DNA from: Acidobacteriota bacterium
GTDB taxonomy: Bacteria > Acidobacteriota > Terriglobia > Terriglobales > Acidobacteriaceae
NCBI GenBank assembly: GCA_021810625.1
Contig: JAJZIJ010000009.1
Coordinates: forward strand, 1-64,000
Reading direction: 5' to 3'
DNA: 64,000 bases
Each line of letters opens with the position of its first letter. The first letter of the stretch is position 1. Below the pieces are notes generated by a model. It saw only the letters and a program-made list of their open reading frames with translations. It had not been told where the DNA came from and ran no database searches. Positions 49,545 through 58,232 of this stretch are shown piece by piece. Both the position numbers and the translations under genes were made by a program.

Positions 49545-49560
49545 AGCAACATGACCGCCC
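49545..49560 (-). promoter_or_regulatory. Possible sigma-54 promoter of the flgB operon
   Basis: Minus strand GGGCGGTCATGTTGCT: -24 GG(C) and -12 (TT)GC are 12 bp apart as required, with the full TTGCT at -12. The -24 half deviates after GGC (GG for AC). It lies about 100 bp upstream of the flgB ATG in the 179-bp gap to the activator gene. Confidence 0.5.
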
Positions 49561-49625
49561 GTTTCCGGGGATTCCGCGTAAGAGAATTCTTAGAATCGGC
49601 GCGCTGGCCGCCTCCACGCTTCCTC

Positions 49626-51014
49626 TCAGGTAAAGCAAATCTCCGCTGCCGTGATGTGAGGCCGACCCTCCGCCAGAATGTAGGCCCGCTCGACAACATG
49701 GGAAAGTTCCCGCACATTCCCCGGCCAGGAGTGCTCCAACAAGCGCTGCACCGCCTCGGCCTCAAAGTGCTTGGCTGGCTCCTGCTGCGCCAGGCGTTCC
49801 AGAAAATGCCATGCCAGGACGGGAATGTCTTCGGGATGCTCGGCCAATGGCGCGGTGTGCAACGTAAAAACAGAGAGCCGATAAAAAAGGTCGGAACGGA
49901 AACTTCCCTCCTCGGAGCGCCTGGCCAGCGGTTGATGGGTCGCGGCAATCACGCGCACATCCACTTTGATCGGCTCGTTTTCTCCAATCCGCTGCACTTC
50001 TCCCGCCTCCAGAAAACGCAGCAGCTTGGCCTGCAAGGCGATGGGCATCTCGCCAATCTCATCCAGAAACAGCGTTCCGCCATGCGCGGCCTCCACATGG
50101 CCCACCCGCGACTGCACGGCTCCGGTGAAGGCTCCACGGGTATGGCCGAACAACTCGGCTTCAAGCAGCGCGTCGGGAATCGCGGCGCAATTCAGCACGA
50201 TAAACGGGCGGTCGGAGCGCGCGCTCAGCCGATGCAGCGCCCGCGCCACCAATTCCTTTCCGCTGCCCGTTGGCCCCTCAATCAACACAGTTGTTTTGCG
50301 CGGAGCCACCAGACGGATGTGCTGCGCCAGCGTCTCCATCGCCGCGCTGCTGCCAACCATTTCTGGAATTCCCAGCGAGGCCGGACGGGGCATCTCCTTT
50401 GCAGGCACATGGCTTGCAAAGGCGGCCACGCTGCTGTTTTCGATGACGCTGCTGTTGTCACCGGGGGCGACAGTCGCGGGACATTCTTCCGAAGCCAGAC
50501 CGGACACCGAAGCCGAATCGGACACTGTTTTTTTTGCTACAAGAAAACTGCCTGCGGGGTGGAGACCGTGGGCACGAGGCGAACGGAGACCACGCGCCGC
50601 CACACGAGTGGGCTGACGGGGGGATTCCTCCTTCGGCTCCGGCATGGGATCCCAGAGCATCGCTCCGCCTTCCTGCGCGCGATGCAGGGCAAAGAGCAAT
50701 TCATTTCTCCGACTGCTGCGTGCCGCGCCAGAGGGTTGGTTCGATTCGTCAATGCGGATCAAATCCAGCGTCGGATACATCTGGCGCAGATGTGCCGCCA
50801 GCTCCTGGGCCTCCAAATCCGGCAGCCAGGAATCCAGCAGCAACGCTTCGCAGGGGGTCTCTTCCAGACCCGTCAATGCCTCGGCGCCGCCGGAGGCCTC
50901 TCGAACCTGCCAGCGCATTCCCGTAAGCGTTTCCGATATACGATGACGTAAAGCTGCGTCGGCGCTAACTAACATCGCCGTCCGTACCGCAAGAGCGCGC
51001 GCATGTGTTTGCAT
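49626..51014 (-). CDS. flgR: Sigma-54 activator lacking a DNA-binding domain (FlgR-like)
   Basis: 462 aa from ATG 51014 (GAGG upstream; a TTG at 51062 overlapping the previous gene is possible). The N-terminal ~85 residues resemble a degenerate receiver domain: the Asp of LLLDSWLPD is present but the acidic pair and the KP lysine are not. The AAA+ domain is intact: GPTGSGKE (247-254), the sigma-54-contact loop GAFTGA (294-299), GGTLFLDEIGEMP and SWPGNVRELSHVVERAYI. The protein stops at EGRPHITAAEICFT with no Fis-type helix-turn-helix, as in epsilonproteobacterial FlgR. It likely activates RpoN-dependent flagellar operons from solution. Confidence 0.85.
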   Translation of the reverse strand: MQTHARALAVRTAMLVSADAALRHRISETLTGMRWQVREASGGAEALTGLEETPCEALLLDSWLPDLEAQELAAHLRQMYPTLDLIRIDESNQPSGAARSSRRNELLFALHRAQEGGAMLWDPMPEPKEESPRQPTRVAARGLRSPRAHGLHPAGSFLVAKKTVSDSASVSGLASEECPATVAPGDNSSVIENSSVAAFASHVPAKEMPRPASLGIPEMVGSSAAMETLAQHIRLVAPRKTTVLIEGPTGSGKELVARALHRLSARSDRPFIVLNCAAIPDALLEAELFGHTRGAFTGAVQSRVGHVEAAHGGTLFLDEIGEMPIALQAKLLRFLEAGEVQRIGENEPIKVDVRVIAATHQPLARRSEEGSFRSDLFYRLSVFTLHTAPLAEHPEDIPVLAWHFLERLAQQEPAKHFEAEAVQRLLEHSWPGNVRELSHVVERAYILAEGRPHITAAEICFT

Positions 51015-51058
51015 AACTGGCAACCTCGGCAAAAATTCTCTCGAATCCTTGATGCGAT

Positions 51059-51742
51059 TCAAGCGGTTGGAACAAGTGGTTCACGCAAAACATAACCGTT
51101 CCCGCGCACAGTGTGAATCAGTTTTTCTCCATAGCCTTCATCGAGCTTGCGGCGCAGGTAGTTGATATACACATCCACCACGTTGGTGTTGACCCCTGGA
51201 TGCATCTGCCATACATGTTCCAGCAATTGCGTCCGGGAGATGCACTCTCCGCGGTGTTCCAGCAAATACACCAGTAACGAAAATTCTTTGGTCGTCAGAT
51301 CCACAACCTTGCCGCCACGATCCACCGTGCGACGCACCCGATCCAGAGCCAGGTCTCCGCAGCGCAGCACCGCGCCCGAACCAACTCCGGCGCGCAGCAA
51401 GAGTCGGCGACTGCGCAATTGCATCTCCCGCAAAGAAAATGGCTTGGTCAGGAAATCGTCGGCACCCAGTTCCAGGCAACGCAACCGATCTTCCAGATCA
51501 TTGCGGGCGGTCAGAATCATGATGGCGGCATCGCTGGCCGCTCGAATCTCCTGCAAGACTTCCATGCCATCCCGGCAGGGCAGATTCAAATCAAGCATCA
51601 GCAGCGCGTACTGCGCCTCGCGCCAGGCGCACAGCGCGGCATCGCCATCCTGGACGCGAACCACCGCGTACCCTTCCGACTGAAACGTCCGCGCCAGGAG
51701 TACTCCCAACGCCGGGTCATCTTCTGCAATCAACACGCGCAT
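51059..51742 (-). CDS. OmpR/PhoB-family response regulator
   Basis: 227 aa from ATG 51742. The receiver is complete: VLIAEDDPALGVLLART (acidic pair), LLMLDLNLPCRDGMEVL (phospho-Asp), MILTARND and FLTKPFSLREM. The winged-helix output domain has LTTKEFSLLVYLLEHRGECI, TNVVDVYINYLRRKLDEGYG and IHTVRGNGYVL. No sensor kinase gene is adjacent. It sits 44 nt upstream of the FlgR-like gene on the same strand, so both may be cotranscribed and this regulator could supply the DNA binding that the FlgR-like protein lacks; that is inference. Confidence 0.93.
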   Translation of the reverse strand: MRVLIAEDDPALGVLLARTFQSEGYAVVRVQDGDAALCAWREAQYALLMLDLNLPCRDGMEVLQEIRAASDAAIMILTARNDLEDRLRCLELGADDFLTKPFSLREMQLRSRRLLLRAGVGSGAVLRCGDLALDRVRRTVDRGGKVVDLTTKEFSLLVYLLEHRGECISRTQLLEHVWQMHPGVNTNVVDVYINYLRRKLDEGYGEKLIHTVRGNGYVLREPLVPTA

Positions 51743-52008
51743 CGGATCACCGTTCCTTTGGATTGCTGATGCCTTGACTTCCGCCGTCGCGTTTTCTGCC
51801 CTAAACCAGCGGCAGGTGCCACGAGGAAATCTGGTGCGTTTTCCTACCATCCTCCCTAAACCGAATCTATGCAACAAAAATGCAGCACTTGAGGAAAAAA
51901 GGTACATCCATTTCGGGAAGTACCCAAAAACGTTCCAAAGTGAAACATGGGGGTGTTGCCATTCACAAAATTGCCGATACAGCCAACATAGGGTCGCGGC
52001 TTACAATC
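51743..52008. other. Divergent intergenic region (RR / HD-GYP)
   Basis: 266 bp between the response regulator and the HD-GYP gene, presumably containing both promoters. An open frame continues upstream of 52009 to 51880, but its residues do not resemble protein. No reliable promoter was identified. Confidence 0.4.
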
Positions 52009-53196
52009 ATGCCCAAATACGCAGCACCGTGGATTTCCCCGCCTGCTTCTCCCCGCGAGGGCGCGCTTTCTCCGGCTCCGATTGCTGGATTGGCGCTCCG
52101 TCCGCGCCTCCTGCTGCTGCATTCGGAGCGCCTGTCGGCGCAGGCGATTCGACACACCCTGCTTCCCCGCTGCGCCACCGTCCAGATTGCCGACACCCTG
52201 AATCAAGTTCATACATGCCTGGCGCAGGAATCCTGGGATGTTTTTCTGGCGCATCTGGCTCCAGAGGAAAAATCCGGCTTGGAGTCCCTGCGTTTTGCCC
52301 AGGGCAGTGGCCTGCTGCTGGCTCGGATTGCGCTCCTCGACCACATGGATCCCGCGCTATTGGCCGCTTCAATTCCTTTGGATCTGGATGCGCTGCTGTT
52401 GCCCCCTTTGTCGGCCCCCCTGCTACGCGAGACCGTCGAGCGCTGTTTTGTCCGCGTGCTGCAACAGCGGCAGGAGGCGCGAACCCTGGCTGCCATGCGG
52501 GAGCAAATCCTCACCCTGAGAGAGAGCCGCAAGCAATGGCTGGCCGAGCAGGAAGCGATGGAATCCTCCGTCATGGAGGCGCTGCTGTCCACGCTGGCCA
52601 TGCGAGAGGCGAACTGCGTCCTGCACGCCCTGCGCGTGCAGGCCTACGCCAGCTACTTTGCCCGCCTGGTGAACTACCCGGAGAGTCTGCGCCCACACCT
52701 GGAACATGCCGCGCTGCTGCACGACATTGGAAAAATTGGATTGTCCGATGCGCTGCTCTTTCGCTCCGGGGTCTTCACTCCTGCGGAGGTGGATCGAATG
52801 CAGTCGCACGCGGCGGCAGGCGAGCAGATTCTCCACCATATTCCTTTTCTGCGGCCAGCGGCCCAGATTGTTCGCCATCACCACGAGCGCTTCGATGGCG
52901 AGGGCTTTCCCGACGGCCTGCGCGGAGAAAAAATTCCTCTGGGCGCGCGCATCTTCTCCATTATGGACACGCTCGATGCCATGACCAGCGACCGACCCTA
53001 TCGTCCCGCCCAGACCTTTGAAAAAGCGCAGCAGGAGATGGAGCGCTGCGCGGGAAGCCACTTCGACCCCTATCTGACAAACGTATTTTTGCAGGTCTCC
53101 CCTGCATCCTGGATCAACCTCCGCCGCCAGGTGGAGGAGCGTGCCGCGCAACACCAGCCACGACTTCTTGGCCCCCAATCCCTGCGCTCAATATAA
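52009..53196 (+). CDS. HD-GYP domain protein
   Basis: 395 aa from ATG 52009. The first ~180 residues resemble a divergent receiver-like fold (RLLLLHSERLSAQAIRHTLL) without the phospho-acceptor pattern. A coiled linker (REQILTLRESRKQWLAEQEA) leads to an HD-GYP domain (about residues 185-370): ALLHDIGKIGLSD, QSHAAAGEQIL, HHHERFDGEGFPDGLRG (GFP instead of GYP) and IMDTLDAMTSDRPYR. HD-GYP enzymes usually hydrolyse c-di-GMP. The metal ligands look complete. It is divergent from the flagellar regulators, suggesting a link to motility. Confidence 0.85.
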   Translation: MPKYAAPWISPPASPREGALSPAPIAGLALRPRLLLLHSERLSAQAIRHTLLPRCATVQIADTLNQVHTCLAQESWDVFLAHLAPEEKSGLESLRFAQGSGLLLARIALLDHMDPALLAASIPLDLDALLLPPLSAPLLRETVERCFVRVLQQRQEARTLAAMREQILTLRESRKQWLAEQEAMESSVMEALLSTLAMREANCVLHALRVQAYASYFARLVNYPESLRPHLEHAALLHDIGKIGLSDALLFRSGVFTPAEVDRMQSHAAAGEQILHHIPFLRPAAQIVRHHHERFDGEGFPDGLRGEKIPLGARIFSIMDTLDAMTSDRPYRPAQTFEKAQQEMERCAGSHFDPYLTNVFLQVSPASWINLRRQVEERAAQHQPRLLGPQSLRSI

Positions 53197-53290
53197 ATGC
53201 CTCCCGGTCGATGCAGAAGATCGCAGAACTTGCGACAATCATCTTTCGAGTTCAATTTCGAGCCACAATAACACGGAGGAAACAAGAATC

Positions 53291-53980
53291 ATGTCGCAAA
53301 CCATCCAACTGAAGACCACCGATGGACACACTCTGGACGCGTATCTGGCACAACCCACCGGAAAACCCAAAGCTGGCATTGTCGTTTTGCAGGAAATCTT
53401 CGGCGTGAACCCGCATATTCGTTCCGTCGCCGACGGCTTTGCCAAAGATGGCTACCTTGCCCTCGCCCCGGCGCTCTTTGATCGCGCGCGCCGCCGGGTG
53501 GAGTACAACTACGACGCGGCTGGAATGCAGGAAGGATATGCAATCACAAAGTCGCTGCCGCTCGAAGACACGCTGGCCGATCTTCAGGCCGCCATCACCT
53601 ATCTGCGCCAGCAGCCGGGGATCAAAAAAGTCGGCGTGGTCGGCTATTGCTGGGGAGGCAAGCTGGCGTGGCTCAGCAACACGCGCCTTCGACCCGATGC
53701 CACCGTCTCCTACTACCCCGGCGGCATTCAGGAGTTCATCACGGAAAAATCAACCTGCCCTGCGATCTTTCACTTCGGGCTGGAGGACACTCATATCACG
53801 CAGGATGTCATCGAACAGGTGCGGCACGAATACCCAGGATTTCCGGTATACGTTTATGAAGGCGCCAGCCACGGCTTCAACTGCGATGCGCGCGACAGCT
53901 ATAACGAGGAAGCAGCAACATTGGCGCGGCAGCGAACGCTCGCGCACTTTGAGGAGCATCTGGTCGCAGCGCAGCACTAA
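53291..53980 (+). CDS. Dienelactone hydrolase-family protein
   Basis: 229 aa alpha/beta-hydrolase. It has GIVVLQEIFGVNPHIRSVAD near residue 30, the nucleophile elbow GYCWGG with Cys (about residue 121), an acidic residue in FGLEDTHI, and the catalytic His in EGASHGF. This is the DLH pattern, where Cys-Asp-His acts on lactones or other small esters; the physiological substrate is unknown. ATG 53291 is preceded by GGAGGA. Confidence 0.88.
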   Translation: MSQTIQLKTTDGHTLDAYLAQPTGKPKAGIVVLQEIFGVNPHIRSVADGFAKDGYLALAPALFDRARRRVEYNYDAAGMQEGYAITKSLPLEDTLADLQAAITYLRQQPGIKKVGVVGYCWGGKLAWLSNTRLRPDATVSYYPGGIQEFITEKSTCPAIFHFGLEDTHITQDVIEQVRHEYPGFPVYVYEGASHGFNCDARDSYNEEAATLARQRTLAHFEEHLVAAQH

Positions 53981-54011
53981 AAAGTCTCTGAACAAATCAG
54001 CGTTTTGAAGG

Positions 54012-54031
54012 GGCGGGACTTTCGTCCCGCC
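54012..54031. other. Perfect hairpin between the DLH gene and priA
   Basis: GGCGGGAC-TTTC-GTCCCGCC, an 8-bp G+C-rich stem with a 4-nt loop, 32 nt after the DLH stop. No T-run follows on either strand, so it resembles a REP-like palindrome more than an intrinsic terminator. Confidence 0.6.
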
Positions 54032-54091
54032 GTAGCTCACGCAAAATCAGCGCGAGGCTCCTTCCCCTGAAAAATGTGGCCTCACAATCCT

Positions 54092-56581
54092 ATGCCTCGC
54101 TTCTGTGATGTTGCCCTTCCGGTGCCCGTCGATTCCCTCTTCACCTACGCAGTGGGAGAGATGGAACCTGTGCTGGGCGGGCGCGTTCTGGTTCCCTTCC
54201 GACGGGAACAGATGCAGGGCGTTGTCGTTCGTCTCCATGACAACGCGACACAGAAAAATCTAAAGACGATCCTGCGCGTGGTGGATTCCGAGCCAGTGCT
54301 CTCCGCCGAACAGATGCAGTTGGGCGCATGGATTGCGGAGTATTATCTGTCGCCGCTTGGCGAAGTGCTGCGCTCCATGCTGCCCTTGCAGGCCGAGGTG
54401 CGCCAGCGAAAGCTCTATCGCATTACAGAGCTGGGCCGGCGCATTCTGCAAACGCCCACCCAGCGCGCGCTCACGGAGACGGCGGAGGTCGCCGCGGAAC
54501 AGGCCGTGCTCACCTACCTGAGCAGCGGATTGCCAGCGACGGCGGCAACAGTGCTGGCGAAAACTTCGGCTCGCGCTGCAACGCTCACAAGCCTGCTGCA
54601 CAAGCGATGGATCACGCGAGAATCCACCGCCGAAACGCGAACGGTGCGCCGCTCCGTATCGGTGGCCGTGCTGATTGAGGGTGATCCAGCCGTGGACACG
54701 CGAACAAAAAATGCGCGTTCGCTCAAACTCAATCAGAATCAACAGCGTTTGCTGGCGGAACTTGCCAACGCGCAGGGAGGGATTCCTGTGCAGGAACTGG
54801 CGCGACTCCCCGTGCCGAAAACAACGCTGGCTACATTGGTGCGGCGCGGGCTGGCGCGCATTGACGAGATCGCCGCTGCTTCGCCCTTTGCAGGTTCCGC
54901 TGCATTGCTCTCGCCCTCACATTTCTCCGTCACGCTCAATGCCGCGCAGTCGGACACGGCCTCGCAGATCGCCGCCAGCGTGCAGACAGGAAAATTTCAA
55001 TCTTTTCTGTTACACGGAATCACTGGCTCCGGCAAAACAGCGGTGTACCTGGCCGCCATGCAACGCGCATTGGAGCTTGGAAAATGCAGTCTGCTCCTGG
55101 TGCCGGAGATTGGCCTGACTCCCGCAATGGTGGCGCAATTGCAATCTGCTTTTGGAGACAAGGTGGCCCTGCTTCACTCATCCCTTTCCGCTGCGGAGCG
55201 CGTGGAGCAATGGCATCGCATCCGTAATGGAGAAGCGCCTGTAGTGGTTGGCACGCGCTCGGCAGTCTTTGCGCCCCTGCGCAATCTGGGCCTGCTGATT
55301 GTCGATGAGGAGCACGACACATCATACAAACAGGCGGAGTTGCCGCGTTACCATGCGCGTGATGTCGCCGTGATGCGCGCCAACTTTCTGCGCGCCACCG
55401 TGGTGCTGGGTTCGGCCACGCCGTCGCTGGAATCCTGGTCGAACGCGCAGCGCGGCAAGTACACGCTGCTCTCCATGCCGGAGCGCGTGGCCAATCGCCC
55501 ACTGCCAGCCATTTCCTTGATCGACATGCGGCAGGAGTTTCGGGAAACCAGCCAGGAACATCTTCTGTCGCGCGCGCTCATCGCCGAGATTGAGGCAACT
55601 ATAAAGCGCGGCGAGCAGGCCATGCTGCTGCTCAATCGCCGTGGCTACTCGTTTGTTGCCATGTGCCGCGCCTGCGGAGAAAAGCTGGAGTGCGAAAATT
55701 GCGCGATTGCCCTGACACATCATAAATCAAGCGGCGACCTGGATGCCCACGCGCATTCCGGCCAGCGCCTGGAGTGTCACTACTGCGGATTTCGCCGCAC
55801 CGTGCCGCAACGCTGCCCAAAGTGCGACAGCGAACATTTATATTTCTTCGGCGTTGGATCGCAGCAGGGAGAAGAGCGGCTACAGGAACTTTTTCCCCAC
55901 GCAAAGATCGGACGCATGGATCGCGACACCATGCGCGCGCATCAGGATTTTGAACAGATGCTGGCCCGACTCCATCGTGGGGAGATCAATCTGCTGGTCG
56001 GAACGCAGATGATTGCCAAGGGACATGACATGCACGGAGTCACGCTGGTGGGCGTGCTGGGCGCAGACCACGCGCTGAGCATGCCGGACTTTCGCTCCAC
56101 CGAGCGCGTCTTCCAACTGATTACCCAAGTGGCCGGACGCGCCGGACGTGGCGAACGACCTGGCCGTGTGCTGGTGCAGACCTACCATCCCGATCACTAC
56201 GCCATTCGCTTGGCCGCAAGCCATGACTATGCCACGTTTGTCGCGCAGGAGTTGCGCTATCGAACGCTGCTCCACTACCCGCCTGCCGCCGTGTTGACCA
56301 ACATTCTGCTGGAACACGCGGAGTTACATACCGTGAGTGGCTGGGCCTTGCAACTGGATCGCTGGCTACAACAGCATCCTCATCCGCATGTGCGCGTGCT
56401 TGGCCCGGCGACTGCGCCCATTGCACGCTTGAAGCGCATCCACCGCTTTCATCTCATCCTGAAAGCCTCCAGCAGAAAGGAACTCGCGCTGCTGGTGCGC
56501 CAGATGTTGGAGTACACGGATAAGCTCGGCATTCCCCGACGCAATCTCACTGTCGATGTGGACGCGGTACATCTTATGTAA
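54092..56581 (+). CDS. priA: Replication restart helicase PriA
   Basis: 829 aa from ATG 54092, which gives the family N-terminus (RFCDVALPVPVDSLFTYAVG); ATG 54074 is also in frame. The helicase core has HGITGSGKTAVYL (Walker A), LVPEIGLTPAMVAQL, LLIVDEEHDTSYKQ (Walker B) and VLGSATPSLESW. The zinc-binding insertion supplies CRACGEKLECENC and CHYCGFRRTVPQRCPKC. C-terminal motifs include GTQMIAKGHDMHGVTLVGVL and QVAGRAGRGERPG. PriA reloads DnaB at stalled forks. Its last 8 nt overlap the convergent rapZ. Confidence 0.96.
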   Translation: MPRFCDVALPVPVDSLFTYAVGEMEPVLGGRVLVPFRREQMQGVVVRLHDNATQKNLKTILRVVDSEPVLSAEQMQLGAWIAEYYLSPLGEVLRSMLPLQAEVRQRKLYRITELGRRILQTPTQRALTETAEVAAEQAVLTYLSSGLPATAATVLAKTSARAATLTSLLHKRWITRESTAETRTVRRSVSVAVLIEGDPAVDTRTKNARSLKLNQNQQRLLAELANAQGGIPVQELARLPVPKTTLATLVRRGLARIDEIAAASPFAGSAALLSPSHFSVTLNAAQSDTASQIAASVQTGKFQSFLLHGITGSGKTAVYLAAMQRALELGKCSLLLVPEIGLTPAMVAQLQSAFGDKVALLHSSLSAAERVEQWHRIRNGEAPVVVGTRSAVFAPLRNLGLLIVDEEHDTSYKQAELPRYHARDVAVMRANFLRATVVLGSATPSLESWSNAQRGKYTLLSMPERVANRPLPAISLIDMRQEFRETSQEHLLSRALIAEIEATIKRGEQAMLLLNRRGYSFVAMCRACGEKLECENCAIALTHHKSSGDLDAHAHSGQRLECHYCGFRRTVPQRCPKCDSEHLYFFGVGSQQGEERLQELFPHAKIGRMDRDTMRAHQDFEQMLARLHRGEINLLVGTQMIAKGHDMHGVTLVGVLGADHALSMPDFRSTERVFQLITQVAGRAGRGERPGRVLVQTYHPDHYAIRLAASHDYATFVAQELRYRTLLHYPPAAVLTNILLEHAELHTVSGWALQLDRWLQQHPHPHVRVLGPATAPIARLKRIHRFHLILKASSRKELALLVRQMLEYTDKLGIPRRNLTVDVDAVHLM

Positions 56582-57572
56582 TGGATTTTCCGTGAGGGAT
56601 GTCGCGATGCACGCATTTGACGCGATAGCCTGCGTCCTCCAGAAGATTCTTTATGCGCTCCGCGACCATAACCGAGCGATGCTGCCCGCCTGTACATCCA
56701 AAAGCGACGGACAGGTAGCTTTTTCCCTCCTGCAAATAATGCGGCAGAAGAAACTGCAACAGATCGCGTACCCGCTCGATAAATTCCCTGGTTTCTGGAA
56801 ATCGACTGATGTAGCGAACCACCTTGGCATCGCGCCCGGTGAGAGGACGAAACTCCGGGATGAAATGTGGATTGGGCAAAAAGCGCACATCAAAGACAAG
56901 GTCTGCTTCCTGCGGGATGCCATTTTTATAGCCAAAGCTGATGGTGGAAATCAGCATTTCCTTCTCGCCCTTGCCCTGCTGAAACAGCCCATTGATGTGC
57001 GCGCGCAACTCATGGACATTGAACTTGGTCGTGTCAATCAACACGTCGGCAAGGTTGCGCAGAGGCTCCAGCAATTTGCGCTCGGAGTGAATGGAGCGCA
57101 ATACCGTATTGCCTTTGCCCAGCGGGTGCGGACGCCTTGTCTCAGAAAATCGCCGCAGCAGCGCGCTTTCCGAAGTTTCCAGAAATACCAGTTGCGTCGG
57201 CAACATCTGCCGCACGCGGCGCAGCGTGGCTGGAAAACGGTCGAGTTGCGCCCCCTCGCGCACATCCACAACCAGCGCGGCCTGGCGAGTCTCCGGCGAT
57301 TGTCGAATTAAATCGGCAAAGGGCTGAATCAGATCAATGGGCAGATTGTCCACGGCGTAGTAACCGAGGTCTTCAAACGCCTTGAGCGCGGAGAGCTTTC
57401 CAGAGCCGGAGAGTCCGGTAAGGATCACCAGCTCATTGTCAGCAGCGCGCCGACCGCCGACACTCTGCGCTGGAGTTTTCGACGACGGTTTCGCTGGCTT
57501 CTTCAATGGCTTCCCCTCGTTTTTTTTCGCGCGCGAGCGCTTCGTTTCGGATGCCATCGTAACCCCCCCCAT
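56574..57572 (-). CDS. rapZ: RNase adapter / nucleotide-binding protein RapZ
   Basis: 332 aa from ATG 57572 (AGGAAATGAG upstream; a second ATG at 57557). After a Lys/Ser-rich leader comes the P-loop LTGLSGSGKLSALKAFED; most RapZ have Ser or Thr after GK, here Leu. It is followed by LGYYAVDNLPIDL, DVREGAQLDRFPATLR, and the C-terminal domain signature FGYKNGIPQEADLVFDVRFL, FAFGCTGG-type SVAFGCTGGQHRSVMVAERI. RapZ binds small RNAs or metabolites controlling amino-sugar synthesis in Escherichia coli. It follows hpf by 38 nt, in the conserved rpoN-hpf-rapZ neighbourhood. Confidence 0.95.
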   Translation of the reverse strand: MGGVTMASETKRSRAKKNEGKPLKKPAKPSSKTPAQSVGGRRAADNELVILTGLSGSGKLSALKAFEDLGYYAVDNLPIDLIQPFADLIRQSPETRQAALVVDVREGAQLDRFPATLRRVRQMLPTQLVFLETSESALLRRFSETRRPHPLGKGNTVLRSIHSERKLLEPLRNLADVLIDTTKFNVHELRAHINGLFQQGKGEKEMLISTISFGYKNGIPQEADLVFDVRFLPNPHFIPEFRPLTGRDAKVVRYISRFPETREFIERVRDLLQFLLPHYLQEGKSYLSVAFGCTGGQHRSVMVAERIKNLLEDAGYRVKCVHRDIPHGKSIT

Positions 57573-57610
57573 CTCATTTCCTGTGTACGCAGAGTCAAAC
57601 ACCCTCGACA

Positions 57611-58183
57611 TTACGGAACTTCGATAAGTTGTACCACGCCTTCCCGCGTGCGGTGCAGAACTTTTACGTCGCCCGTGTGATCGCGAAAAACAAAAACATC
57701 GCGATCCCGATACTCCGCCTCTTTGACCGCCTCATGGATGGACATGGCGCGCTTGGCCACGGACTCCTTCGATGGAATCACATGCAGCTCGGCAGCGGTC
57801 TCCTGCATCGTGGACGCTGCAAGCGCGGCCAAAGACGCATTGCTCCTGGCGGAAGTAGCCGCCGCCTTGGCAATGGTCTTTTCCTTGCCGTGTCGGTGTT
57901 GTTGCATCTTGCGCGTCTTCAGGCGAATCGCCTGTTTTTCCACCTTCGCCAGCGCATTCCGCAACGCGGTCTCCTCTTCAGAAGATTCCGCAACCGCCAC
58001 GATCATTTGCAGTCGAGTCCGAATGGCGACTTCCACCGTATGGCGATATTTTTCCGTCGAAAACGTCACATGCGCGCTGGCGGCTCGACCCACCATTTTT
58101 TCGATCCGGCCCAGTCCTTCTTCTGCCAGCGCGTGCAGCGCCTTGGTGATTTTCTGTTTTCTGCCTGTGAACTCCGCCTGCAT
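57611..58183 (-). CDS. hpf: Long-form ribosome hibernation promoting factor
   Basis: 190 aa. The N-terminal domain (1-100) has the ribosome-binding fold: KYRHTVEVAIRTRLQMIVAV and the basic LAKVEKQAIRLKTRK helix. A 50-residue Ala/Ser-rich linker leads to the C-terminal dimerisation domain (EAEYRDRDVFVFRDHTGDVK, then REGVVQLIEV), found in long HPF that dimerise 70S ribosomes to inactive 100S. It is the standard neighbour of rpoN, 49 nt downstream. Confidence 0.92.
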   Translation of the reverse strand: MQAEFTGRKQKITKALHALAEEGLGRIEKMVGRAASAHVTFSTEKYRHTVEVAIRTRLQMIVAVAESSEEETALRNALAKVEKQAIRLKTRKMQQHRHGKEKTIAKAAATSARSNASLAALAASTMQETAAELHVIPSKESVAKRAMSIHEAVKEAEYRDRDVFVFRDHTGDVKVLHRTREGVVQLIEVP

Positions 58184-58232
58184 GGTGTTTCCCCCTGTGT
58201 GTTTTCGAATCGTTGTGATGCGCGCGTTCCCA

